Position numbers and translations under genes: made by a program. A model generated the notes under the pieces. It saw only the letters and a program-made list of their open reading frames with translations. It was not told the DNA's origin and ran no database searches. From Sisyra terminalis (lineage: Eukaryota; Arthropoda; Insecta; Neuroptera; Sisyridae), in the NCBI GenBank assembly GCA_958496175.1, contig OY292274.1, forward strand, positions 62,382,630 to 62,446,629: a stretch of DNA of 64,000 bases, given 5' to 3'. Positions 11,900-24,162 of the stretch are shown here, one piece after another; the first letter of the stretch is position 1, and each line of letters starts with the position of its first letter.

Positions 11900-13145
11900 A
11901 CTAACCTACGGTGCTACCTTTTGGTGGCCAAAAGTGGAACAAACAACAGCACATAGAAGACTGAAAACCATACAAAGACAGGCCTGTCTTGGCATTACTG
12001 GAGCCATGAGCACCACTCCAACAGCAGCCCTGGAAGCCATTCTGAACTTGCCCCCCCCTGAGAATCTTTATCAAAGAGGTGGCAAGAAAGGGATCATACA
12101 GACTGCAGCTCAACAATAGTTGGAAACCCAAAAAACCAGATTTGGAACACGCTAGAATTAACAATGTAATTGACCATCCGAACTTCTGGATGATTCAAGA
12201 CTACATGAAAACCAAATTTAGTTTTGAAATGCCTTTCGAGATCGAGATAAGTCAAAGAGACGGTTGGCAGAAGAAAAACAAAATAATCTCAAGTGACATA
12301 GTATGGTTCACTGACGGATCAAAGACACATGATGGCGTAGGCGCTGGAATATGGGGGGCAAATCCCAGGAAACGAATATTTGTAGGCCTGGGTAAAATGC
12401 CTACAGTATTCCAAGCAGAAGTCTATGCCATAATCATCTGTCTTCAAGAAAATATGAGAAGAAATTATCACAATAAAAATATAAGAATCTTCTCAGACAG
12501 CCAAGCCGCAATTAAAGCGATCGAAAATTACCAGACTAGCTCTAAGCTGGTCTGGGAATATAAATCACTCCTCACCCAGTTGGCGACATCCAACAGGGTT
12601 ACACTTGCTTGGGTGCCGGGGCACTCTGGTATCAAAGGCAACGAAGAGGCAGACGAACTCGCAAAGGCGGATTCAAGAATGTCATTCATGGGTCCAGAGC
12701 CGCCTATAGGCCTACCAAAGTGCATAACACTGAGTAGAATAGCCGAATGGACGCAAATGAACAAATAAAATCCTGGAATAACTATGCAGGAGGCAAGTTC
12801 TCAAAGGTCATGATAAAGAAACCTTTGAAAGAACATAACAAAAGACTTCTAAGTCAAAGAAGGAAGGACATCAAAACGCTGGTAGGCCTATTAACAGGAC
12901 ACTGCAATTTGAGGAGACATCTCCAAACTATAGGGAAGAACACAGAGTCAGCAACTTGCAGGAAATGTGGCGTGGAAGATGAAACTGCCTCCCACGTACT
13001 GTTTGACTGCCCAGCCATAACTCAAAGTCGTCTCAACTCGCTTGGTCCACCCGGACATGAGCTGGGAAACATACACAGAGATCCAGTTGACTGTCTGCTG
13101 AGATTCATATCAGAAGCAGACCTGACCAACTGGAATTTAAATTAA
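11900..13145 (+). pseudogene. non-LTR retrotransposon 3' end: RT tail, RNase H, zinc knuckle
   Basis: This is a 5'-truncated LINE ORF2. The reading begins YGATFWWPKVEQ (RT thumb tail), then RRLKTIQRQACLGITGA and an LNLPPL block. A complete RNase H domain follows (about 12300-12680) with the acidic residues in place: D of FTDGSK, E of QAEVYA, D of FSDSQA, and D of NEEADEL. It also has WVPGHSGIKGN. A C-terminal CRKCGVEDETASHVLFDC zinc knuckle follows. Two frameshifts break it: one in a run of eight C (12051-12058), where seven would keep frame, and one at about 12755-12765. RNase H points to R1/LOA- or I-like LINEs; the clade is not resolved. Confidence 0.85.
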
Positions 13146-13514
13146 ATTAGGGCGCAATAGTCTTTTTAGGACGCAGCGCAGAGGAACTCTCATGAGAGGC
13201 CCCCAGATCAAAGGAACAAAATAAGATAAAGAGTAAATACAAGGAAATTGGGTTCCGCATGGATTCGAACCAAAAGACATCGAAAGCCTTATTTTTCACG
13301 GACAAAAACTGCTTTAAAGACAAAAGTTGAAAGCTTTTTTACATAGGATTAGGATGAAGAAAAAAAACTGAGTGCAAAAATAATTCAAAGAGGAGAAAAA
13401 CGTGGAGGAAGCTCGGCTATGTATCAACTTCACTAGCGAAACCGAATATTCATGGATGATATTTTCGCTGTATATTACAATTAATGCAGTTGAGTCATTA
13501 ATTGATGCCCAAAT
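13146..13514. other. presumed LINE 3' UTR and flank
   Basis: The sequence after the stop lacks an obvious poly(A) tail. The first 60-100 bases are richer in G and C and are probably the LINE 3' UTR. The remainder is unassigned up to the hAT end. Confidence 0.35.
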
Positions 13515-14225
13515 CAGTGGCGTAGCTACCTAGAGGCTAGGCGGGGCAGTGCCCCGGGGCCCTCAAGTTCAGGGGGTCCACAAATTCTTACCAGAAATCT
13601 CGATCGAACTGAAATATTGAAAATTCAGTTGGAAGTTCACCAATTATGTAAGAAAATAAGGAGCAAGTATGTTGTGGTAGAATGTTACCTTACGGAATTA
13701 TTTACAGCAATGTTAATATTCTTTACAATTCCTGTCACTTCTGCAGCAGCTGAAAGGTCATTTAGCAAATTAAAAATAATAAAAATTTGTTTAAGGAATA
13801 ATATGGGCCAAACTCGACTCCGATATTTATCGCTAATAGCAGTTGAAAACAAAACTGCATCAAGCCTGGATTTAAACGAAGTCATTGGTACTTTTGCGAA
13901 AACTAAAGCTAGGAAAAAATTGTAAATATAATTGTTATTTAGTCAGTAGGTAGGTCTGACCTTTATATAATAAACCTTTAAATCTTCTCTATTTCGTTTT
14001 ATTAGCCAAACCTACACTAGTATTAATTGTAATTTATGTTGTAACTGTTTAATAATTTTTATTACTTGTCCTGCAGTGCACAAAAAAGAGCTTAAGTAGC
14101 TAAGTATTTTTAAAGTGTTTGCATATGTCATATTTTTATTTGATAAAACCAAATTAGTTTACATATCAGTGGGTCCCCATTTTTTAATTGGCCCCAGGGC
14201 CCTTGATTACCTAGCTACGCCACTG
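13515..14225 (+). mobile_element. internally deleted hAT element
   Basis: It is bounded by CAGTGGCGTAGCTA and its exact inverse. Subterminal blocks are G/C-rich (GAGGCTAGGCGGGGC). The only coding left is the transposase C-terminus. The flanking 8-mers, GCCCAAAT and ATGAAAGC, do not match, so the target duplication has been lost or one end is not original. The same family supplies the fragment at 1-240. Confidence 0.8.
13617..13925 (+). pseudogene. hAT transposase C-terminal dimerisation fragment
   Basis: The frame carries the hallmark of hAT C-termini: PVTSAAAERSFSKLK, then a stretch corresponding to LRNNMGQTRLRYLSLIAVEN. In full transposases this region mediates dimerisation and lies after the catalytic core. 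The catalytic domain and the N-terminal BED finger are missing. The frame opens only because the deletion joins the 5' end of the element to the gene's 3' end, so a functional enzyme is not expected. Confidence 0.85.
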
Positions 14226-14635
14226 ATGAAAGCATATATGAAAATAAAAATTACCTACTCGTATTTGACAACCATGAGTTTAACAATGAGTTAAACCAAT
14301 CATAAGTTAAGATAAAGTGACAATTATTTAATTGTATTAGAGTTCAAATATATCAAAATAAATTAATAAGCTCATGCCATCACTGAAGTGTTTAAAACAC
14401 AGAAGTTAACGGAAGATTTTCCAATGATAAAATAGATACAAACCAAAATTCGTACCACCAAAATATATCAGTCACTAATTATTAATATTATTGTTATTAT
14501 CTATTATTAATAGTCGCTTATAGCAGCTAGGGTCTTGCATAAATTTATCCACACTCTATTATTCACCAATAATTTCCCTTTCATTAACACTTACATAACT
14601 TTTCTCAGATTCACCCTACTCACAATATATGACTC

Positions 14636-14891
14636 GTTTATTTTGAAAGTGGCGTAAGTCCATTTCAAGGACGGTCTATATGATAATATGGTGATTCCTC
14701 TTCTTGTAACTAGAACAAAGTATGTTAATTATTTAACTGCTAAGTTTTTACAAACTACTGATTTCATGTTAGTTCTTAACCAAAACGCCAATTATTCCCT
14801 CCTCCCTAGTATCTTATGCTCCTATGGTTAAAAATGATAACACTATAGGGATTGTTCTTGAAATGGACTTAACTCACTTTCAAAATAAACG
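14636..14891. mobile_element. MITE, family S1, copy 1
   Basis: The inverted ends are TTTATTTTGAAAGTGGCGTA...CCATTTCAAG and CTTGAAATGG...CTCACTTTCAAAATAAA. A second copy of nearly the same length and interior lies at 40293-40551. There is no coding capacity. The transposase superfamily is unknown. Confidence 0.75.
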
Positions 14892-15426
14892 GTTCATATA
14901 GTACTTGAAAACGGTGATTCGTATAACTTGATTCATTTTCGCAACTTTGAGGAATCTGTTGAACTTTTGAATTCCCGTAACTTATGTATTAATCTATATA
15001 TCTTTTTTTAACTGAAATACGGATTTTTATGAAATTAGATTTTAAGATACAAAACGATATTCAACTTTTTGTAGGCTTTTTATATTACATTAAAATAATT
15101 AAAATGGGATGGCTTTGTTTACGTAAAACAGGGACGAAAATACAAAAATGTTTGATATAGTTGATTGATTGGAATGGCTTTTACAAAAGTTTCCTTTTAA
15201 ATTTCAACGAAATATTAAAACTTATTAATTAAAAGTAGTAATTGTAGTAGAAATAATTAACGAGAAAGTAGAAATGTTTTTTTTTTTTTAGAAATAGATA
15301 TTTTTATATACAATCATCAACATTGCATGTTAATGTATAAATATTGGGTTTGGGTTCAATTTTGCAATACCTTCATGAATATTCGGTTTCGACATGAAAG
15401 TTGATGGATGTTCGGTAGGGTGGTCT
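14892..15426. other. AT-rich stretch without recognisable feature
   Basis: No supported gene, repeat or element boundary. Confidence 0.4.
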
Positions 15427-15704
15427 TTAATAGAGGTGTTTTTGAATTTCTTTGCTCCCAGGAGCTCAAATGCTTCCAAATTGATAAAAAAAAATCCCTG
15501 AAAATTTGAGCTCTTAGGTAATATTAACTTTAAGATAGTCCGCTTTGCTACTTAAGTTTCTTATGGAAATAATTTTTTTTTCTTTAGACTTCCATAACTC
15601 AGTGACAAATAAACTGAAAGTTATAGCTAAATAATAAATAGCTATAGTTATTTATTATAATAATAAATAACTATATAGCTATAGTTATTTAGAATAGTTA
15701 TAAT
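15427..15704. mobile_element. left arm of TTAA-flanked inverted-repeat element FB-C
   Basis: It begins TTAA-TAGAGGTGTTTTTGAATTT and matches the left arm of the complete copy at 46621-47514, including GAGCTCTTAGGTAATATTAA. The right arm is not found nearby, so the element is truncated or was disrupted by the inverted-repeat element that starts next to it. Confidence 0.65.
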
Positions 15705-17650
15705 ATGCGCATTTTACGTGAAGCGGACAGCGAAAAAAAAGTGATGTTCTGAAATTTGTTCATATTTGGCATAATTGTACTTCTAGTAAGTATGAATGTG
15801 GATACAAAATTTTTTTTTCGAATGATGATTATTTGCCAAGTTATACACTTCTAAAGAATTGTCGTTTTTGAAATTCGTTTTTTTGAAAAAAAAATTCAAA
15901 TTATTGTTTTTTTCAAGTTTAAAATCGTTTGCTACCCAAAAAGGTTAAATTATAAGAGTGAACGTGCTCCATAAACCCCATGTTAAACTTAAATTTTAAT
16001 TTCCCCTCAATTTCCCAAGTGATCCTACCCCTTCCATAGCACATTTGTACAAAATATATTCTCTCCTCTCTTCTTTAAGGTAGTAGTCTGGTAACTTGGG
16101 TTCAAAAAATCGAAAATTTTTTTTTGCTTAATTTAAAAGTACAATGTATTGAGAATATACTGTGAAAATTTCAGACAGAAATTCGAAATATTTCGGGAGT
16201 TATAACGAGTTTCCTAGAGCGCCTCGGAGTCCAACGTAAGTATAAGTTTACTTATGGAAATTTGTTGTTGAACTTTAAACGCGTTTTTCTAAAAACATTG
16301 TTTTTCTGGTCGGCCCGGGTCCTAACTTTTTTTCTACTAAACCGATTGCTTTCAAATTATAACAGGCTATTCTACACACTTATAGTTCTCGTCGGTACTA
16401 ACGAGAATTTTTTTCACCCCTAACTTTTTATTTTACTACCCTTTCTTTGCTAAAATAAAAGGACTTTTTTTTCAAAGTCCGCCATTTTGTTATTTACCCT
16501 TGAAATTTAACTTCAGTAGTTCCGACCAGAATGACATGTCTATAGATTAAGAATAATCAAGAATATTTGATTCCAGATAACATCAAGAGCCAAAATTACC
16601 CGGGCCACCCACGTGCATTTTTTTTTTGAGGATCCAACTTCGAGTGACAATAATAATAGTAATAAACCATTAAATTTTTTCAAATATATTTTTTTTTTTA
16701 TATTTTCAATATGTAAATAAAAACACTCTAAATATTCAAAATAATTCATTTTTATTTTCCTATAAAAAACCACCCTCCGAAGAAGTCATGAAAATAGGCA
16801 TAAGTTACTAGACTACTACCTTAAAACAATTAGAACAATTTTGTACAAATATGCTGTGGAAGGGGTACGATCACTTGGAAAATTGAGGGAAAATGAAAGT
16901 TTAAGTTTAACATGGGGTATATGGACCACGTTCACTCTAGTCATTTAACCTTTTCGGCTAGCAGATGATTTAATAACTTATCACGAAATTTATTTTAAAC
17001 TATTGCTTCCTATTTATATTTTTTTCAATAAATAATATTTATATTTGAATAATAATTACCCCACAACATTGTTAGAGGTTTAAATATGCTTAAGTAGGAT
17101 AGTAAATATAAATATCGCAGTGTTTTAGTGTTATATCGCGTAAACCACTTGACTTAAGGAAGTTAAGTACGATACTCAGTGCGACATCTATGTACTTTAA
17201 TTCCTCTATCTCCTAAACTATTATAGATCCCATTATGAAACTTCTGGTGCATCATAAGTGTACTTTCGGCTATATTTTGAAATAAAAAAATCAAAAATCA
17301 AAATTGCCGAAGTTACTAAAATTCTGATTTGAAAAGTTTACTTCCGGTTTTGTATATTAAAAAATATAAAAATGTTCAGTTTTATTTTTTATTTAGAAAG
17401 AACAGTTAATTTTCTATTTAAACCGCTATATTTAATATTTAAAAAAAAATAATTTGAATTTTTTTTTTCCAAAAATACGAAAATTTCAAAAACGACAATT
17501 CTTTAGAAGTGTTTAACTTGGCAAATAATCATCATTCGAAAAAAATATTTTGTATCCACATTCATACTTACTAAAAGTACAATTATGCTAAATATGAAAA
17601 AATTTCAGAAATCACTTTTTTTCGCTGTTCACTTCACGTGAAATGCCTCT
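15705..17650. mobile_element. large inverted-repeat element with a nested element in its centre
   Basis: The outer arms (about 15705-15935, beginning CGCATTTTACGTGAAGCGGA) recur inverted at about 17420-17645 (TCGCTGTTCACTTCACGTGA). Inner arms at about 15940-16073 recur inverted at about 16826-16960 and include a block around CCCATGTTAAACTTAAA. The inner arms flank element M2 closely. A microsatellite-like ATAGTTATTTA cluster lies at the left edge. Confidence 0.7.
16075..16824. mobile_element. TTAA-flanked inverted-repeat element, family M2
   Basis: The ends are TTAA-GGTAGTAGTCTGGTAACTT and AAGTTACTAGACTACTACC-TTAA. The interior carries TTTAAACGCGTTTTTCT at about 16274, as in families M1 and M3-M5. 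The 77-codon frame at 16540-16773 on the minus strand has no recognisable content. The element sits at the centre of the larger inverted repeat. Confidence 0.75.
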
Positions 17651-18736
17651 ATAGTTAAAAAATAATCCGTAATGGTTTAATCTTAACTACGCTAATCTTT
17701 TCTAATCCCTAAGAAACTTATACGTACACAATCGAAAACATTCGAGTTTGCAAGTTTTTTTTCTGAAGCTTTTTAATTTCTTCGTAGACCAATTTAATAA
17801 ATCCAATCATAATTAATATTAAATATGATATATGCAGATGTAAGACTTTACTTCGTGATCATACCAAGCATATTCAAGGAAAAACATTTTTTTCTTTCGA
17901 AATTAACAAATTATTTTCACATGAGTATAAAGAGCCTTGTGAAACTTTTTATTTGCCAACATTTTTTATTAAATGATACGTTGGCTTTTAAAAATAATTG
18001 AAGTTTCATTTCGAAGTCAAATAAAATTATTTTAGCTTCGTTAACCAAATGCGAAAGCTTTTAAAAATTAAATTTAGACACTCCAACAATTAATCAATTT
18101 CCAAATTTCACTACAACCGTAAATTAATGATCAACATTTACCTTTTATTTCTTATTAAAGTTGATAAAAAAGTTAGCATTATAAAAGAAAGATCGTTGAT
18201 CGAAAAACTTTTGAATATTTTTAAAATTCTTAAGTAGTTTCTATCGACGATAATATTGAAATGGTGAGATTTGTTCTCAAGTTAATAAGATTTCAATTTT
18301 GATTGATAATAATTATGGATGTCTGATGAAAGATATGGTTTATAATTCCATGAAGTTTTCTGATTTATTTTTTTATTTATCTTAAAAAAAATCCACTTTA
18401 TTTTCTTACTAATAACTCCGGTTTTGCTCTCTAAGGAAAGTTCGAAACTTGTTCGATTTAATTATCACTAAAAGCTTTTCGTTGCAAAATAAAATTTGAT
18501 TTGTCATTTTTTTGTTCATTGTTATTTTAACTAATGTAAAAAAATGGAAAATTTAAGTATGAAATTTTTATTTAGTGCTAAGAACAACCTTAAGATACTT
18601 TAGTAGAAAGTTTGGAAAACAAAAGATTGTTTCCAAAACGAGCTCTTGATAATTTTTTTTATAATGAATTTTAATTTTACCAATGAGAAAAATTTATTTT
18701 TTGTTCTTAAATCATCAAAAAACTATTTATATACAG
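17651..18736. other. AT-rich stretch without recognisable feature
   Basis: No open frame or repeat boundary that I can support. Confidence 0.45.
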
Positions 18737-18738
18737 TA

Positions 18739-19752
18739 GACTGATTCAAAAAAAAATGATGAATTTTTTTTTTCTTAACTATATCGAAAATATTGTTGGG
18801 AATGACAAAAAATCCTGTGAATGTTTAAGCTCTTAGTATTAATATGAAGAGGTGCCGCATCGCAAATTCCGATTTTCCATTTACATATCATGGGAACAAT
18901 ATTCTCTTGCACTTTGGAATTTTATAGCTCACGTTTGTGACAATATTTCGGAATAACCAAGGTATATTCTTGTAGATAATTGAACGATCTACAAAAAAGG
19001 TCTCGTACAAGTTTTTGATATATTTATTCCTTCAAAAGTTATTCGAGGTAAGAGTTGAACTAAAGAGAAATTTTAATATTTTTTCAATTTTTTGACGTAA
19101 CCATCAATTTTATTAGAAAATTTTATAATACAACTTTTGTAGAGCACTTTTTTTCCTATAACTTATTTATATAAAAGTTTTTGATATTTTTCACAGGTCC
19201 AAAGATAATTAATTAAAATAAAAAAAATAATTTTTATGTTAAAAATATAATAATTCAGGGAATTTTCAGTTTATTGCAAATAACTTAGGACCTGTAAAAA
19301 ATATCAAACATTTTTTTAGAGATAGGTTATAGGAAAAAATATGCTCTACAAAAAAATTCCTAAAAAATTTTCTCATAAAATTTATGGTTGCGTCAAAAAA
19401 TTGAAAAAATATTAAAATTTCTCTGTTGTTCAACTTTGACCTCGAATAACACTTGAAGGAATAAATATATCAAAAACTTGTTCGAGACCTTTTTTGTAGA
19501 TCGTTCAATTTTCAACAAGAATATACCTTGGTCATTCCGAAATATTTTCACCCACGTGTGCTATAAAATTCCAAAGTGTAAAAGAATATTGTTCCCATGT
19601 TATTTAAATAGAAAATCGAAATTTGCGATGTGGCACCTCTTAATATTAATACTAAGAGCTTAAACTTTCACAGGAATTTTTTTTGTCATTCCCAACAATA
19701 TTTTCGATATAGTTAAGAAAAAAAAAATCATCGTTTTTTTTTTGAATCAGTC
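18739..19752. mobile_element. long-inverted-repeat element FB-A, copy 2
   Basis: This is the cleanest copy of the family. The ends GACTGATTCAAAAA and TTTTTGAATCAGTC are each flanked by TA, consistent with a TA target as used by Tc1/mariner elements. The arms are near-complementary through most of the element and meet at about 19210-19260. Each arm has the CTCTTAATATTAATATTAAG-type palindrome about 90 bases in. Confidence 0.8.
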
Positions 19753-19853
19753 TAATGTACACTATAGTGGCTTAACTTCAGGTAATATCTAAGTACTTCC
19801 TTAAGTAATTCTTAAGGTTAACTCCTTTTTTAATGATCAAAAATATTTTCCTC

Positions 19854-20578
19854 TTAAGAGGTTGTATACAGTTAAAATTTTCAAAAAATCGTTTTTTTTT
19901 TATTTTCTTTTCTTAATGTACCTATATTTAAGAATACATAAAGAAAATTTCATATCATTCCGGTGAATATTTTCGAAGTTACACGCAAATTTGAAAAGGC
20001 GTTTTTATCCTATATAAAGTGCTTTTCAAACTTTAAACGCGTTTTTCTCAAAATGGTGTTCTCAAAGTCGGTGACCAACATTACTCCAAAGCGGTTAAAC
20101 CAATTAGTCTCAAATTTTAACACGAACTCCTTAAATATATTTTTCAGTAATTAATCGAAGATTTTTTCTCACCGATAAATATTTTTTTTAAACAATTTAA
20201 GGCCGAAATTTTGGTCTAAAATCGATTTTTTTTGAGAAACCACCATTTTGTCAAAAAAAATTATTTTACTTAATCCATCGTTTAATTACTAGATTTAACA
20301 TTACTTTAACGAAATCTGTTTGGTTTTTTAATTTCAAAGGATTCAGTTCAGAGATATAGTGGTCACCGCAAAACGTCTTTTTTGAGAGGAGCTCCCGAAA
20401 ATCAGTTGTAGCTCCTTTCCAAATAAATATTTTTACTAATACTAAATCTTAAAATACAGTTAAAAGATACCATAATATGTGTACACATTTTTAGATCAAT
20501 AAATTTAAAAGTTTTCTGTGAAAAAATTCTGGAAAATTTGCTTTTTTTCGGAATTCTTACTGTATATAACTACTTTAA
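19854..20578. mobile_element. TTAA-flanked inverted-repeat element, family M3
   Basis: The left end is TTAA-GAGGTTGTATACAGTTAAAA. The right end is GAATTCTTACTGTATATAACTACT-TTAA with imperfect complementarity. The internal motif CTTTAAACGCGTTTTTCTC starts at about 20031. It lacks transposase coding. Confidence 0.65.
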
Positions 20579-21011
20579 GTAACCTAATTATATCCTTTAC
20601 CATCGACTTTGGGATAAAGCCAAGGCTTTCTTTTCAAATAATTTCAATTTACAAATGGTTCATTATTTCCTAAATCCGTTTTTGGATTTTTTTTTTAATT
20701 AAAGTACCAATGCACTTAATTGGTGATTGAAAAGTATACAATTATTTTCATAAATCATAGTACGTACGTGAATTAAGAAATAGATACTATAATTGTTGAC
20801 TTATTTTTGTGTCACGCAGATGAACTTGCGGGTATTATTTTGTTATATTGTTATGTTATAATCTCATTTAAATAACCTTACCAATTTTTTTTTGAGGTAT
20901 TGTATTAATAAAGTTAAAAAAATATAGTTCTACTCATATATTAGTAAATTATTTTTAAATTTTAAATTAATTTAATTAACAAAAAAAATTAAAATATCAG
21001 ATGCTTACTGA

Positions 21012-21242
21012 TTAATCATTGAACACTTGGGAATGTCTTACGAAAAAATCCACAACAAATATGAGCACTGTTCGTTTAAACCGGCACTGCACAACAATAG
21101 CGAGGCAACAATGAAACGGCAACAATTCTTTGCGGTGCGTATTTGCGTGGGTGCTTTGAAAGCTCGACGCGATATTCGCACTACCCCCAAAGTACAACTA
21201 GGGAGCTTTCGTCCAAACTCCTCTTCAAATTCGTACTCGTAA
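21012..21242. other. G/C-richer island, possible orphan exon or regulatory sequence
   Basis: Composition is clearly richer in G and C than the flanks. Both strands have short open frames (71 codons plus, 61 codons minus) that I do not recognise. The plus strand has a candidate acceptor (ATATCAG, about 21001) and a candidate donor (CTCGTAAGC, about 21237). The minus strand has a candidate donor (TCAGTAAGC) at its lower edge. It may be a 5' UTR exon, a conserved non-coding element or a recent insertion. No function is claimed. Confidence 0.3.
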
Positions 21243-21708
21243 GCTATGCGCAGAAGTTTGTAAATTATTATAACATAGGTAGGTAGTACGTTGTTTTTCG
21301 CATTTATTTTACGACGAAATCACTGTCGTGAAGAAAATCCACTAGTAAAACCATGGTTAATGTCATTAGCTGTAGAATTTTACAACAAATTTGTATAATT
21401 TAAATTTCATTCAAGTGCTCACACAAGACTTAATAATGACTTGATTAAACTTTGATTGAAGTTGGCAGTGAAATTTTGCAAAATTCCTCCCCAAAAGACG
21501 CACTTGAACATTTCGGAATATTTTTCATTTTGATTACGAAATAATTCGCTTATTTTTCGGTGAAGGCTTTGTCGTGAAAAGTATGACGTAAAGCATAAAT
21601 GAAATATTTGAATCAATTAATTTAAAATTTATTTTTACCTTTTCATTAGCAGCAACTGCGTTGCAAAGAAAAATGACCTGAAGTATTTATTTTTGCAAAT
21701 ATATCTAA

Positions 21709-23269
21709 TCTATTATTATAAAGAGGAAAGATTTGATTGTTTGTTTGCTTTGAATAGGCTCCGAAACTACTTGACCGATTTGAAAAATTCTTTCACTGTT
21801 GGGAAGCTACACTATTTTCAAAGAACATAGGCTATATTAAATTTTCAAAAAAATTAGACATCCGTACTAAAACTCCAATAATGTGTGAAAAAATTACTAA
21901 AAAACTTTCTTATTTCGCGTGCGCTGGTGATTTAACTAAAGAACGGAAGAACCGAATTTAATGAAACTTTATACTAAGATGCAACACAATTACCCACACA
22001 CGTTAGACTACTTATCATTCCTTAAAAATAATAAGGGAATGTACCCCCTACGTAAAAACTGAGGTATGAAAAATAAAATTTACTTTAGATAGACGAGTTA
22101 TATATGATTGGAAAGGAAATTAAAAGTTTAAAAATGATCTGTATTAATATTTTTAGTTGAACTAATAAAAAACACAGTAATTTAATTTAAAGAACAAAAA
22201 ATTGCCTTTTTGAAATATAAATGTTTTTATAGATAATAATCTGACAGTAAACTTTCTTTTTACAAAATTGTTGTAAATAGATCCTTAGGGTTTCTCAGTA
22301 AGGAAATATAAACGAAAAAATGTAAAAGTAATAATAATAATAAAGCTTAAAATAAATACGTTTTTAAAGCCATGCATATATAAAATCGTGTATTTATATA
22401 CCTCCTCTGACTGATGAAATTTTAATATTCGGTGTATTCCTTATAGGAAGTTGACATGTGATAAGATTTTTTTTTTGAAAATTCCTACCCTAACAGACAA
22501 TGGCGGATTCAGGATTTTTTTCTTGGGGGAGGGCAGTATCTTTTATTTGCAAGTGCGTGAACGAGATCACGAAAACAATTTGCAATTCCAGCCAGAAATC
22601 ATCATAATGATAAATAATAAATAATCATATCATCATAATGATAAAAAAAAATTAAAATCCTCTTCCAGAGCAAAAGGCAGACGCCAAATCGTGTATGGTG
22701 AACTCTGGACTATCCAATATGGTTTATTTATATAGTTGAAATTCAGATATTTTAATAATAAGTTTATAGATACATAATGGTTAGACTTGATTATGGAAGA
22801 ACTGGGTTTCGTGCAATTGTACAAATTTCAATTTCGCGGTTGTGTTGTACAGTGCAATAGTGTAATAGTTTTTGGAAAAAGGTTCATTCGGGAATCGAAA
22901 AAGGAAGATGGGGTTATTTTGATGCGAGTATTTTGATAACTTTTGACTTATTTTTAGTTATAATTAAGACCGAATTTATTGAACTTGGCGATATTTGTTA
23001 TTTATGTATAGATGCTAATTGATTTACGGATTGTTTGGTTCACGGTAGGTATACCTACCGTAGGTATACGCAATTGAACATACTCTTTTTAGATATTTAT
23101 AAATATTTTTTGAAACTTAATTGATTATTAAACTATTTTATTCTTTGCTATTTTATTAAATGTGTCTTTTTCAAAAGTGTGAAGTGTTCTTAAGTATGAT
23201 TATATTTTTCGTAAAAGAAATAAGAAATATAAAATACGTTACGCAGACGAAGTCGCGGGGATCAGCTAG
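21709..23269 (+). mobile_element. non-autonomous Helitron H1, ends intact
   Basis: The 5' end is TCTATTATTATAAAGAGGAA after a host A. The 3' end is GACGAAGTCGCGGGGATCAG-CTAG before a host T. The 3' subterminal GACGAAGTC can form a small hairpin, as Helitron termination signals do. No Rep/helicase remains. The block with the palindrome GTAGGTATACCTACCGTAGG (about 23045) is shared with the copy at 3587-4333. Confidence 0.8.
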
Positions 23270-23279
23270 TTTTTGTAAA

Positions 23280-23605
23280 TAAGAAGACAATTCAGGTGGT
23301 TTAAGATTGGTTTTTTTATTTAATATTTTTATTATTCAATTAGCTACGTTTCGTTACGTATCGTAACTTCATCAGGCTTCTTGATTCACAAAAATAAAAT
23401 ATTTTCAATTTAAATTCAATAAATAAATTTATTTATTAATTTATAAATAAACTTATATATTGAATTTAAATTGAAAATATTTTATTTTTTTGAATCAAGA
23501 AGCCTGATGAAGTTATGATACGTAACGAAACGTAGCTAATTGAATAATAAAAATATCAAATAAAAAAAAAACCGATCTTAAACAACCTGAATTATTTTCT
23601 TATTT
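23280..23605. repeat. F1 hairpin with inverted pair of hammerhead-like motifs, copy a
   Basis: The arms run from AAGAAGACAATTCAGGTGGT to its inverse and meet in an AT-rich centre at about 23420-23450. The plus motif (about 23499-23538) has CTGATGA, an extra A, helix GTTATG/CGTAAC around ATA, GAA, self-complementary ACGT, then A. Helix I is only GCT/AGC. The minus motif (23341-23380) has the perfect helix GTTACG/CGTAAC. It starts just after the Helitron end. Confidence 0.65.
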
Positions 23606-24162
23606 AAAAAAATAAAAGCTGAGATCTGAATTTTATCATCTAATATATCTAATGTGAGATTTAAAAAATAATTTACTTTATATCCATCTATGATCAGGAA
23701 TAATGGGCGGTAAATCTGCCAAAATTGTAAAGAAACCAATCGTTCTTTACCCAATTTCTCCAATATTGATTAAGAATCTCAATTTGCAAAGAGTATTCTT
23801 CTATTGTATAGCCTTTAAATCGGAAAAAATATTAGTAACCGGCCGTTGGGGTAAGTTTGAATAGGTATGGTATCAAACAAGAACCAAGTATGAAGGTTAA
23901 TCCGTCGAAATGGTTCCTCAGTTCCAGTTCACTTAAGTTCAAAAGACGTCAAAATGTTTTCAGCTGATAGATGATGAATCACTAGTTATTCTCTTGGATT
24001 AGTTGAATGTTTAAATTTGTGATTCAACTTCAAAAGGACTTGGACAATCTTTGAATTTCTAAATATTCATTGATTTAATATAAAAGTGTATACAATTGAA
24101 TAGAACGTAAAAATTCAATATTTTTGTTAAACATTATGTGGAAAGATTAATTTTAAAAATAA

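Noticed and set aside
12528..12764. 78-codon minus-strand frame
   Set aside because: It is the shadow of the RNase H coding sequence on the other strand.
20815..20845. Possible Helitron 3' end (CACGCAGATGAACTTGCGGG)
   Set aside because: It resembles the H1 terminal block, but no CTAG end or 5' partner is present. It is too short and decayed to call.
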